In this document: positions 17,734 to 25,732 of the stretch, piece by piece | Layout of the letters: each line of letters begins with the position of its first letter | How positions within the stretch are numbered: the first letter of the stretch is position 1 | From: Actinomycetes bacterium | Lineage (GTDB): Bacteria > Actinomycetota > Acidimicrobiia > Acidimicrobiales > Acidimicrobiaceae | Reading direction: 5' to 3' | DNA: 57,149 nt | NCBI GenBank assembly: GCA_021822605.1 | Contig: JAKAQL010000011.1 | Location: 1-57,149, forward strand | Translations under genes and position numbers: made by a program | Notes under the pieces: generated by a model | Databases searched by the model: none | Seen by the model: only the letters and a program-made list of their open reading frames with translations | What the model was told of the DNA's origin: nothing

Positions 17734-18412
17734 TTCGGTTGTGTGGGGCCAATGTTCTCGTAGGGCCAACCCCTCATACAGGTCCCTCACGTCGCCAGTC
17801 GCTGGCTAATGGTTGGCGACACTCTGGTCCCAGGGTTCCCACGCAAGGCCGCAACGCTCCTGGCATCAAACGCCGGCGATCAAAGGATGCGCGATCCAAA
17901 CCACCAGGCTCGGGTCCAATCAGAGAGCTATCAGGCGGGAGCGATCGAGGCCACTATGAGCACCAGTGCCTGCCTTCTCAGGTCCAAGGAGAAGACCGAT
18001 TTGACCGCCCGAAGACGACAGCGGGCCTGAGTGGGTCCTCGAATCACTCCGGCACTCCTTGGGTGCAGTCTCCTCGGTGCCTACCAAAGAGAAACTCGCG
18101 AGCGAGTCCCATTGAAGCTCCTGCTGCTAGGCGTTCTGTACCAACCACAAGCGGTGGAACTGTGGTGTTGAGGACTCCTTTGGTGAGGCCTCTACCCGCT
18201 TCGTTCTCGATGCACCCTCCAAGCGAGCAAGGTCATTCCGATAGTCACCTCCTATCCAAAGATCGCCAAGGAACGACACCAACCCCTGGTGCCCCACCTG
18301 TGTAGTACAATGATCACAGCGCCAGCGCACCGATCCGCTATCGCCGCAGCACGCGAAGTGTCATCGTCTCCAATGTTGGTTCTTATGGTGAACGGCGCTG
18401 TCGACTGGCGAC
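17734..18412. other. Intergenic region before hypF
   Basis: About 680 nt have no supported gene. A 188-codon open frame here is rich in Arg/Ser/Pro/Gly with no domain, which is typical of out-of-frame GC-rich DNA. The promoter of hypF should lie in the last 150 nt. Confidence 0.4.
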
Positions 18413-18436
18413 CTAAACGTAGGGCTAAACGTAGGG
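18413..18436 (+). repeat. 12-bp tandem duplication at the hypF ribosome-binding site
   Basis: CTAAACGTAGGG occurs twice without a gap (18413-18424 and 18425-18436). The second copy supplies the AGGGAG ribosome site used by hypF at 18445. Confidence 0.9.
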
Positions 18437-18444
18437 AGAGAGCC

Positions 18445-20721
18445 ATGGCAACGCTGATCAGAGTCACTGGAGTGGTCCAAGGCGTTGGTTTTCGACCCTT
18501 CATCTACCAACGGGCAGTTCGGCTGGGTCTTTGCGGCTGGGTCCGCAACGACGGCCTCGGTGTCACCATCTATATCGCGGAGGATCTCGCCCAAGACATA
18601 GTCCTCTCTGCTCTACTGGTGGAGCCTCCATCCGCTGCTCGCATCGATTCGGTTGAGGTTACATCGGCGCCCCTCACCCCCACCGAGGGGTTTCAGGTCT
18701 TGCGTTCAGAGACGACGGGAACAAAGCGCGCTGAGATTCCAATTGACCTAGCCATCTGTTCAGACTGTAAGTCAGAGCTATTCGACCCCAACAATCGGCG
18801 TTACCTCTATCCCTACATCAACTGCACCAACTGCGGACCTCGCTACTCGGTCGTCCAGGACCTTCCGTATGACCGAGCCAACACCACGATGGCCCCCTGG
18901 CAACTCTGCGAAGCGTGCCAACATGAGTACACCGATCCCTCCGACCGTCGCTTCCACGCAGAGCCGATTGCCTGCCCTGAGTGCGGGCCTACCTTCCACC
19001 TCATCGGCAACGACCCTAGCGAGACGGTGCTCGCGGGGCAGGAGGCGATCAAACAGGCAGCCGAAGCGCTCCGCGACGGATCTATCATCGCCGTCAAAGG
19101 AATCGGTGGATATCTTTTGGCATGTGATGCGACAAACACTGCAGCTGTGGAACAGCTACGCGTCCGTAAGTTCCGCAAGGACAAGCCATTCGCGCTCATG
19201 GCCAAGGACCTAGAGTCGATTCGAAGGGTGGCGCGCCCTACCGCGCAGGAGGAGCGGCTCCTCACGAGCTCGCGTTCACCGATCGTACTGCTCGAATCCG
19301 TTACCAATATCGCACTGATCGCACCCCAGGCTCCCCGTATCGGATTTATGCTTGGTTACGCACCAGTCCATCTGCTACTCTTTCACTACGGAGCACCAGA
19401 TATCTTGGTCATGACCAGCGGTAACCGTTCATCAGAGCCCATGATCATCGACGATAGAGCGGCGACTGAACTCCTCAATGGTATCGCTGATATGACTCTC
19501 GTTGGCGAGCGGCCTATTGCTCGACGTGCTGATGACTCTGTTGCGCAGCTCGATCATCGTCAGCATCTGGTACTGCTTCGACGTGCCCGTGGTTTCGCTC
19601 CTGCGAAGGTGACTGAACTTGGAGGACATCCCGGAGTCGTGCTTGGATGTGGCGCGGATCTCAAGTCAACGGTGACGGTCAGTATCGATGGTGTTGCAAA
19701 CACGAGTCCCTACCTTGGTGACCTCTCCTACCAGGATGTACAGCGTGAACATCGCAACACCGTGAAAGACATGGTGGAGCTCTTTGACCTCGACCCCAGC
19801 GACTTCATCCTTGCAACCGACGCTCATCCCGACTACCACGCAAATCGCCTCGCCCATTCCTACGCAGAACACTTTGGCTCCAAGCCTCCCCTTGAGATCC
19901 AACATCACCGAGCGCACATCGCATCAGTCGTCGCTGAGCACCAACTCCTTGACCGCTTGGTACTTGGCATAGCCTTCGATGGCGCCGGTTATGGTGATGA
20001 TGGGACAACCTGGGGTGGTGAGTTCCTCTACGGGGGACTCCTTCAAGGCCTGCAACGTATCGCTCACATCGAAGCCTCAACGCTCCCGGGCGGCGATAGT
20101 GCGGCGCGCTTCCCTCTACAGTGCCTCTTCGGGTTTGTCGATCTCGAATCCTGGGAACGGTGGATTTCATGGCAACTCCCCACAGAGGTTCAGCACAACC
20201 TTGAGATGGCAGCGAACGTAGCGCCTCACACAACAACCTCGGTGGGACGACTCTTCGACGCAATGGCCGCGATCCTTGGTTTTCATCAGCGCATCACCTA
20301 CGAAGGACAGGCGGCCATCTGGTTGGAGGCACTCGCCAGTCGGGCAATCGCGCGCGGCTACGTCCCTCGCCTCGATCCCCTGCTCACCTTTCGCGCCAAC
20401 GAACTACGCTACCGGGAATTTCTTGCGGCCTCACTCGAGCGGGCTGCCGGCAAGCAGGGCAGGGAGGAACTCGCTGCCGACTTCCATTACTCGCTGGCAA
20501 ACGCGACGGCCGAGACAATCGATCAACTCGAGGGCCAGTACCCTAGCGAGGCGATCTGCCTATCCGGAGGCGTCTTCCAGAACGTTCTGTTGCGAGACGC
20601 GCTCGATCGCCTCTGTGGTCGAGGGGTATATTACAACGAGAACCTCAGCTGCAATGATGAGAACATCTCGCTTGGACAGGTTGCCCTGGTCGTCAGCAAA
20701 CTCCGCGCGTCAAATTCCTAG
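18445..20721 (+). CDS. hypF: Hydrogenase maturation carbamoyltransferase HypF
   Basis: HypF (758 aa) converts carbamoyl phosphate and ATP to a carbamoyl adenylate and transfers the carbamoyl group to HypE, giving the CN ligands of the NiFe(CN)2CO centre. The start ATG at 18445 has AGGGAG six bases upstream and directly opens the acylphosphatase domain (VTGVVQGVGFRPFIYQ). Four zinc-binding Cys pairs follow at residues 105/108, 127/130, 155/158 and 177/180. A YrdC-like domain (about 200-380) and a Kae1/TobZ-like C-terminal domain with HHRAHIASVVAEH and FDGAGYGDDGTTWGGEF complete the usual order and length. The gene is convergent with hypC, the end of the hydrogenase run. Confidence 0.96.
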   Translation: MATLIRVTGVVQGVGFRPFIYQRAVRLGLCGWVRNDGLGVTIYIAEDLAQDIVLSALLVEPPSAARIDSVEVTSAPLTPTEGFQVLRSETTGTKRAEIPIDLAICSDCKSELFDPNNRRYLYPYINCTNCGPRYSVVQDLPYDRANTTMAPWQLCEACQHEYTDPSDRRFHAEPIACPECGPTFHLIGNDPSETVLAGQEAIKQAAEALRDGSIIAVKGIGGYLLACDATNTAAVEQLRVRKFRKDKPFALMAKDLESIRRVARPTAQEERLLTSSRSPIVLLESVTNIALIAPQAPRIGFMLGYAPVHLLLFHYGAPDILVMTSGNRSSEPMIIDDRAATELLNGIADMTLVGERPIARRADDSVAQLDHRQHLVLLRRARGFAPAKVTELGGHPGVVLGCGADLKSTVTVSIDGVANTSPYLGDLSYQDVQREHRNTVKDMVELFDLDPSDFILATDAHPDYHANRLAHSYAEHFGSKPPLEIQHHRAHIASVVAEHQLLDRLVLGIAFDGAGYGDDGTTWGGEFLYGGLLQGLQRIAHIEASTLPGGDSAARFPLQCLFGFVDLESWERWISWQLPTEVQHNLEMAANVAPHTTTSVGRLFDAMAAILGFHQRITYEGQAAIWLEALASRAIARGYVPRLDPLLTFRANELRYREFLAASLERAAGKQGREELAADFHYSLANATAETIDQLEGQYPSEAICLSGGVFQNVLLRDALDRLCGRGVYYNENLSCNDENISLGQVALVVSKLRASNS

Positions 20722-20740
20722 CCGGTAGTCAGCAGCTGTT

Positions 20741-21019
20741 CTATTGCGCGGTCAACTCCTGACCGGTAATGGAGGAGATTCCGAGTTCATCTTCCAATAC
20801 ACCCATCGAGCGAAAGAGACTCAGCGTCTCCAAGGCGGTCTGCTTCTCGAGCTTGGTCAGAGCGAAGCCAACGTGCACAAGTACGTAGTCACCTACCTCT
20901 GCGTCGGGCAGCGAGGCGAAACACACCTCGCGCGTGATGCCAACGAAGTCAACCGTGCCCATTTTGACGGGACCAGAGACATCGAGCTCCTCTATCCTTC
21001 CAGGAACACCAAGACACAT
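20741..21019 (-). CDS. hypC: Hydrogenase maturation chaperone HypC
   Basis: HypC (92 aa) shuttles the Fe(CN)2CO unit with HypD and binds the immature large subunit. The start ATG at 21019 gives MCLGVPGRIEEL with the essential Cys2; a longer upstream reading would bury this cysteine. GGAGG lies about 10 nt upstream, within the end of the NHL-repeat gene, whose stop is 5 nt before this start, so the two are probably coupled. The core VDFVGITREVC and VGDYVLVHVGFALTKL match the family. The tail is slightly longer than in E. coli HypC. Confidence 0.95.
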   Translation of the reverse strand: MCLGVPGRIEELDVSGPVKMGTVDFVGITREVCFASLPDAEVGDYVLVHVGFALTKLEKQTALETLSLFRSMGVLEDELGISSITGQELTAQ

Positions 21020-21024
21020 AGCAA

Positions 21025-22119
21025 TCAATCCTCCAGTTTCCAAACGACAACACGGTTGTTTCCAGTATCAGCGATAACGAGCACATCGTCAACGAGGTCG
21101 ACGGCATAAGGCCAGCACAGGGTCGCATCCGACATGACACGCCACTGATTTTCCCCGTACGACTCAAAATCTGGCTGCCCAATGACGTGATCCGCCTTCG
21201 CACCGACACCACCGGGCAACGAGTCAAAGAGCAACACTCGATTGTTGGCGCTGTCGGCGACAGCCAATCTCCCCCCATCGACGCTGACGCCATAGGGGAA
21301 ACGAAGGCGATCAGGACCCTGGGGCGCGTAGGGCCACTCCGTGTTATCGACAAATGAGCTCTGCCCAATGACGGTGTCCGCGGCGCGGTCTACGTGTGGC
21401 AGATCGAAGCCAAGAACTCGGTGATTGCCTGCATCAGCGATATAGGTCACGTCACCCGCTCCATCGACACTGTGGGGCCATCGGAAGCTGTCGCCTCCAA
21501 CGCGACCGCGGTTCTCCTCGCGGCAATCATCTGCATCCTGGCCGATCACCTCCTCGGCCGGCTTATCAATTGCACTCTGCCAGTCGCGCCAGCGAAGAAC
21601 CCGTCTGTTGCCAGTGTCGGCCACCCAGAACCCATCGTCAAGAAAGCCAAAACCGAAGGGCCAGTACAGAGAGGCGCCGTCGCACTCGGACTCTCCACGG
21701 TTCGCCTCAACCTCCTCCAGGCTCCGCTGGCCAATGACGGCCATTGGAAGAGAGTGCGGTTTGCCTTGGTGATCTAGTTCATAGATGACGATTCGGTGAT
21801 GCCACGAATCGGCAATGAAGAGCCTCTTGTCCACGATCTTGGCATCGGTCGGCATGAAGAGTCCCCTCACGGGATCCGGCCAGGCAGGGCGTTCGGAGTC
21901 AAAGTCTGGCTGTCCAATCACCAGATCCGCCTCGATCGAGGGGTTTGTGCGAAAATCCCGGTATAACAGGACACGATGATTTCCGGTGTCGCAGATGATC
22001 AGCGAGTCTCCTGAAATCGTCACACCCCTCGGTCCGTAGAGGTTTCTGCGCGACGCCTGCGCCTCCGGTAGCCTGAGGCCACCCCCGGAGCTACCGCCAT
22101 AGACCCTCAGCGGTCTCAT
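21025..22119 (-). CDS. NHL-repeat beta-propeller protein of the Huc-type hydrogenase cluster
   Basis: The protein has 364 aa from the ATG at 22119, which overlaps the stop of the Rieske gene in an ATGA arrangement. Five to six repeats carry the NHL core, for example GDSLIICDTGNHRVLLY, DDGFWVADTGNRRVLRW, GDVTYIADAGNHRVLGF and GRLAVADSANNRVLLFD. Each is followed by a VIGQ-F turn, suggesting a six-bladed propeller. No signal peptide is seen, so a cytoplasmic or membrane-peripheral location is likely. NHL proteins are recurrent members of group 2a hydrogenase operons. A scaffold or electron-transfer assembly role is inferred from context only. Confidence 0.88.
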   Translation of the reverse strand: MRPLRVYGGSSGGGLRLPEAQASRRNLYGPRGVTISGDSLIICDTGNHRVLLYRDFRTNPSIEADLVIGQPDFDSERPAWPDPVRGLFMPTDAKIVDKRLFIADSWHHRIVIYELDHQGKPHSLPMAVIGQRSLEEVEANRGESECDGASLYWPFGFGFLDDGFWVADTGNRRVLRWRDWQSAIDKPAEEVIGQDADDCREENRGRVGGDSFRWPHSVDGAGDVTYIADAGNHRVLGFDLPHVDRAADTVIGQSSFVDNTEWPYAPQGPDRLRFPYGVSVDGGRLAVADSANNRVLLFDSLPGGVGAKADHVIGQPDFESYGENQWRVMSDATLCWPYAVDLVDDVLVIADTGNNRVVVWKLED

Positions 22120-22955
22120 GACTCGGCCATCACTTGCACTGCGCCATCTCGGATCCGTACCGCCACCGGCTCCAGATCCACACCGGGGATCGTAATGCCC
22201 TCTCCGGTGAGGGCATCGAACTGAAACCCGTGCCATCTGCAGGTCAAGGTGCACTCGTCGATAGATGCCCCATGGATCGGAAGACCTTGGTGCGCGCATT
22301 CGTTCCTGAAACACGCGATCTTTTCGCCGACCTTGACGACGACGACACGCTGTTTGCCCGCCATTGCTGCAAACGGATGCGAATCGGGTATCTCCGACAA
22401 GTCAGCGACCGTTACGAACCGCCTGAACCGTAGTTCATGGGAGTTCGGTATGGGCGTCGCTGCATCCTCCACGAAGACAACCTCTGTGCACTCATGGAGC
22501 TGAGAGCGAATGAGCTCACCCAACTCTCGTTGCAGGTCCATCGCTCCGCACCCTGAGGCCGAGCCAGCGGTATGCAGCACCACCCGCGAGCCCTCGATTC
22601 TCTCGAGTGTGACCTCGGCGCCCTGGAGTTTTAACTGCGGATGGAGCGACTCTAGCAAAGCTACGACCCGTTGGGCAAGCGTCGGAGGTGTGAGTCGAGC
22701 TACGGACATAGCGGTGACGATCACTGGATCATCAAGCAGTAGCTCTCGCAGCTCATCAGCGGCACTCGACCCCCGAAGGTCAAGGACGACCTGACGTAGC
22801 GCAGCGGCATAGAACTCCTCAATGACCTCCTTCAGCTGCAGTGCCTTCGCGCGCGCCTCAGGCTCAAGGGCATCGAGGGCCGCGATAGCGGAGTCGATCC
22901 TGCCCATTAGGTCCTCTACCTCATCCCAACCCAACACCTCGACCTCAGATTTCAT
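22116..22955 (-). CDS. NifU-like/Rieske [2Fe-2S] fusion protein (HucE-like)
   Basis: This 279-aa protein has three parts. An N-terminal helical region (1-80) is followed by a NifU C-terminal-like domain (about 88-165; VALLESLHPQLKLQGAEVTL), in which the usual CxxC is reduced to a single cysteine (SGCGAM). Last is a Rieske ferredoxin domain with ligands Cys220/His222 (CAHQG) and Cys239/His242 (CRWHG). Rieske proteins of this kind (HucE) occur in mycobacterial Huc operons and are proposed to carry electrons from the hydrogenase toward quinone. Loss of the NifU CxxC suggests a structural rather than cluster-donor role. It overlaps the preceding and following genes by 4 nt each. Confidence 0.9.
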   Translation of the reverse strand: MKSEVEVLGWDEVEDLMGRIDSAIAALDALEPEARAKALQLKEVIEEFYAAALRQVVLDLRGSSAADELRELLLDDPVIVTAMSVARLTPPTLAQRVVALLESLHPQLKLQGAEVTLERIEGSRVVLHTAGSASGCGAMDLQRELGELIRSQLHECTEVVFVEDAATPIPNSHELRFRRFVTVADLSEIPDSHPFAAMAGKQRVVVVKVGEKIACFRNECAHQGLPIHGASIDECTLTCRWHGFQFDALTGEGITIPGVDLEPVAVRIRDGAVQVMAES

Positions 22956-23320
22956 CTGATCGCCCCCATCGTCCGAAGCCGAGTTGCGAGTCTCAGCACA
23001 TCGTCATAGAACACCTGATCGAAGGCGCGTCGTGCCAGCACCTGCACAAGGGAGCCAACGGCGCCTGTCTGCTCGTCGGTCTGAACGACAACGCCAGCTA
23101 GGTAGCTCCACAAGGCAAGAGATCCCACGATACCTGCGAGATCCAGCTCCTCTAAGAACATCTGTACACAGCGCTCACGAAGCTCGTGCTCCTCCTCATT
23201 CCCCTCAGTCAATAGGGCCACCGCTGAATGAGGAGAAAGGCGATCCACCATCGTCTCGAGATAGCGCGCTGACGCACCATGGGACGCTTCGTCGATCAAG
23301 ATGTGTTCAAAGCGCTCCAT
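22952..23320 (-). CDS. Conserved-type 122-aa protein of the hydrogenase cluster
   Basis: This is an unrecognised, mainly helical acidic protein. It has a hydrophobic central helix (IVGSLALWSYLAGVVV) that could be a single membrane-associated or buried helix. Its stop overlaps the Rieske gene start by 4 nt, and its start overlaps the end of the TPR-like gene by 14 nt. It is therefore translated within the operon, and coding status is well supported by context. No catalytic motif is visible. A role in assembling or anchoring the hydrogenase complex is possible but not shown. Confidence 0.7.
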   Translation of the reverse strand: MERFEHILIDEASHGASARYLETMVDRLSPHSAVALLTEGNEEEHELRERCVQMFLEELDLAGIVGSLALWSYLAGVVVQTDEQTGAVGSLVQVLARRAFDQVFYDDVLRLATRLRTMGAIR

Positions 23321-24566
23321 CGACTACTCCCCTCGCATGGTGGCGTTCGACGCTATCGAGAATGCCACGTACCTCCCTGACCTCGTCGTAGCACTCGAAC
23401 TCCTCAAAGATCCGACGAGCCTCGTGGAGTCGTGATCTCGCCTCCACAAAGTCCCCGAGATGAGCCAAAGCATTCCCCCAGTTGAACATCAGCCGAGCGT
23501 AACCAAGGGGGTCTTGGCCCGAGTCCACCTCGCCCACGAGGGAGGAGTAGATCGTTATTGCCTCAACCAGATTCGCCTCCACATGTGCTGAGGGGGCGTA
23601 GACGAGCGCATTGGCGAGATTGAGACGACCAGCGTACCATTCCCTGGGGTATGACTCCTTGGTCAGAATCTCCATCGCCTCTCGCAGACCAGATATTGCC
23701 ACAGCAAACCGCACCGCATCCGAGGACTCCAACATCGGCATCGCAAGATAACAGACTGCGATGTCGATCTGTATCGAGGCGAACATCGCTGGCGCCGACG
23801 TCCGAGAGAAGATCTTGGTGCTCTCCTGATAGCACTGCACCGCCTCTCGCAAGTAACCAGGATTCTCACGACCCATCTCATGGAGGACTCCAGCCAACTC
23901 CAGCCAGGCGCCTCCGAGATCCTCGAGCAGGTCAGTACCCCTGAGCGTGCTGACCACCTCGCGATAACCGGTCGCCACCTCCGCAGGGGTCAGGTTCAGT
24001 TGGTTACGGAACGGGAGTATTGCCCGCTTGATCATCGCCGCTGGCAAGGGGTCAACGACCTCGAGCAGTCCCGATAGCAGCGAAAGGCCTACACCAACGA
24101 CCTCTGGCTTGCCTTGTTCGCTTGCCAATGCGAGCATCACCATACCCGCGTAGACCCGGACCGCAGTTGGTACCTCTCCGTCGAGTTTCTCCAACACTGG
24201 ATCGAGGTTATCAGAGCGCCCAAGGATAAAGAGCGCGAGGTGCTCAAGGATACTCAACACGGGGTCTTTGTCTTGGTCTTGGTCGAACTCTCCCGAAAGG
24301 ACGCCAAGGTTATAGCGTGCCCACGCCTGATCTGGATAGAGGCAAAGTTCCTCCTTGGCACGATCGATCTCTCCGTCGAGCACGTAACCCAGGAATCTTG
24401 GCTCCCCCTCCGAATCTGGAGTGCGCCCCGCGGCGAGCGCAGCCGCCGCGAGTGGACCCAATCGTCGTGGGAACACCATCATCGAGGCTGGGAAGGGCCC
24501 GAGACCAAGGTGATCGAGCGCCAGATCGCCAGGCATATCATCCACCTCTTGCACCACCATATCCAC
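23307..24566 (-). CDS. TPR-like helical-repeat protein of the hydrogenase cluster
   Basis: The protein has about 419 aa. I chose the GTG at 24566 because GAGAGAGG sits five bases upstream and it follows the stop of the 60-aa gene; an open frame continues upstream to 24749 but overlaps that gene. The sequence is almost entirely helical. It has segments like AWARYNLGVLSGEF, AWLELAGVLHEMGRENPGYLR and YARLMFNWGNALAHLGDF that follow the tetratricopeptide pattern, mostly in the C-terminal half. Such repeats mediate protein-protein contacts, so an assembly or chaperone function for the hydrogenase is plausible. No enzymatic motif is seen. Confidence 0.75.
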   Translation of the reverse strand: MDMVVQEVDDMPGDLALDHLGLGPFPASMMVFPRRLGPLAAAALAAGRTPDSEGEPRFLGYVLDGEIDRAKEELCLYPDQAWARYNLGVLSGEFDQDQDKDPVLSILEHLALFILGRSDNLDPVLEKLDGEVPTAVRVYAGMVMLALASEQGKPEVVGVGLSLLSGLLEVVDPLPAAMIKRAILPFRNQLNLTPAEVATGYREVVSTLRGTDLLEDLGGAWLELAGVLHEMGRENPGYLREAVQCYQESTKIFSRTSAPAMFASIQIDIAVCYLAMPMLESSDAVRFAVAISGLREAMEILTKESYPREWYAGRLNLANALVYAPSAHVEANLVEAITIYSSLVGEVDSGQDPLGYARLMFNWGNALAHLGDFVEARSRLHEARRIFEEFECYDEVREVRGILDSVERHHARGVVDGAL

Positions 24567-24591
24567 TACGACCTCTCTCACTCCGGCCCTG

Positions 24592-24774
24592 CTACCAACG
24601 GTGAGCAGCCTGCTGGAGCCACGCCGCGGCCCGTTCAGCCTCACGTTGGCGCCGGAAGACTCCACAACGCTTCCCAACAATCTCCGACTCGTAGATCGCA
24701 TAGGCCATGACGACCCACTGGCCTCGCTCCTCGCGGACAACGGTCTCAAGAGAGATGGCTCGACGCTGGGGCAT
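24592..24774 (-). CDS. Small 60-aa protein of the hydrogenase cluster
   Basis: This small gene starts at the ATG at 24774 (GGAG eight bases upstream), inside the 3' end of the protease gene, and stops 25 nt before the TPR-like gene. The product begins MPQRRAISLETVVREE and ends in an Arg/Ala-rich helix (RQREAERAAAWLQQA). It looks coding: it is placed between operon genes with coupled spacing and a balanced composition. The central strand (GQWVVMAYAIYESEIVGKRCGVF) suggests a small alpha/beta fold. The function is unknown. Confidence 0.55.
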   Translation of the reverse strand: MPQRRAISLETVVREERGQWVVMAYAIYESEIVGKRCGVFRRQREAERAAAWLQQAAHRW

Positions 24775-25639
24775 CAATCCGCTCCACGAAGAAGTGCATC
24801 GACCCCTGCCTCGGGTCAAAGACTCCTGTCACTGGCTCATCTCGCTCACGAACCCCGAGTAGATCGCTCACCTCAACCCCTCTGGTTCCCGCATGGTCGA
24901 CTACCTTCAAGGGCCGGCCCGCACCAGCATTGGTAAGCGCGTAGACATCGAGGATCCGATCAGCAAATCGAACCCCAACCGAGGTCACCTCGGACCCATT
25001 CGACATCAAGGCAAATGGGGCACGGAGCTGGCCACCGCGGCTGATGACACCCTCAACCTCACGAACAAGTCCAGCCTCCTTCTTTACTAGGAGCTTCAAG
25101 CGCACCAGAACGGATCGTGCATCTGCGCTCAACTCGTCGCCGAATCCAAGTGATCGCACCGGTGTCAGGAAAACCATCACCGAGGCCGGATACTCATCCT
25201 CCGGTAGCAGCCATCGAGCAAAAGCCAGAGCATGATCCCAGCGGAATGCGTGGCTCTGAAAGCTCTGTAGGTCCGGCAGATGTTCAAGGTCCTCGCCAGG
25301 GACTCGGTAGATGGTCCCAAGCGGGGCATCAGTTTGGGAGGCGTCGATCATGATGACCTTGGATGCTCCACGCATCTTGAAGGCGATATCCATGCCCGCG
25401 GTACCGCCATCCACCAAGGTCACCTGCTCGCCATATCCCTCATCGAAGAGTTCGCGGATCAACACCGGTCCAATTGCATCGTCGCCTCGCAGGAGGTTCC
25501 CGCATCCGACGATAACGACATCCTCCCGACACTGACCAGCTAAGTGTTGACCAGTTACGAGCGCTCCATCGGGAGCCTCCCTGGTTTGGTGCGAGGAAGC
25601 CTCATCAGGCTGACTAGACGATGCCTGCGAAGTCTCCAT
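24746..25639 (-). CDS. [NiFe]-hydrogenase maturation endopeptidase with C-terminal extension
   Basis: HybD/HycI-type proteases remove the C-terminal tail of the large subunit after nickel insertion. This 297-aa protein starts at the ATG at 25639 (AGAGGGGG upstream). After a ~35-residue polar N-terminus comes the protease domain (about 38-195). It has VGCGNLLRGDDAIGPVL, VDGGTAGMDIAF and the SHAFRW histidine, which supply the acidic and His residues expected to sense nickel. The last ~100 residues (with MSNGSEVTSVGVRFADRILDVYAL) form an extra domain absent from E. coli HybD. It lies directly downstream of hucL, its likely substrate gene. Confidence 0.9.
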   Translation of the reverse strand: METSQASSSQPDEASSHQTREAPDGALVTGQHLAGQCREDVVIVGCGNLLRGDDAIGPVLIRELFDEGYGEQVTLVDGGTAGMDIAFKMRGASKVIMIDASQTDAPLGTIYRVPGEDLEHLPDLQSFQSHAFRWDHALAFARWLLPEDEYPASVMVFLTPVRSLGFGDELSADARSVLVRLKLLVKKEAGLVREVEGVISRGGQLRAPFALMSNGSEVTSVGVRFADRILDVYALTNAGAGRPLKVVDHAGTRGVEVSDLLGVRERDEPVTGVFDPRQGSMHFFVERIDAPASSHLS

Positions 25640-25732
25640 CACGATCCCCCTCTCCTGCTTGGCCACAAACAGCTCCCGCGTCGGTCAACGTCCCCATATC
25701 TAGCTACACTGCCGTGCACGCCTCCGTGCTCA

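Noticed and set aside
17739-18305. 188-codon open frame upstream of hypF
   Set aside because: Arg/Ser/Pro/Gly-rich composition, no domain, no ribosome site, and it runs into the hypF leader.
19432-20263. Minus-strand frames opposite hypF
   Set aside because: Shadow frames of a clear, full-length hypF.
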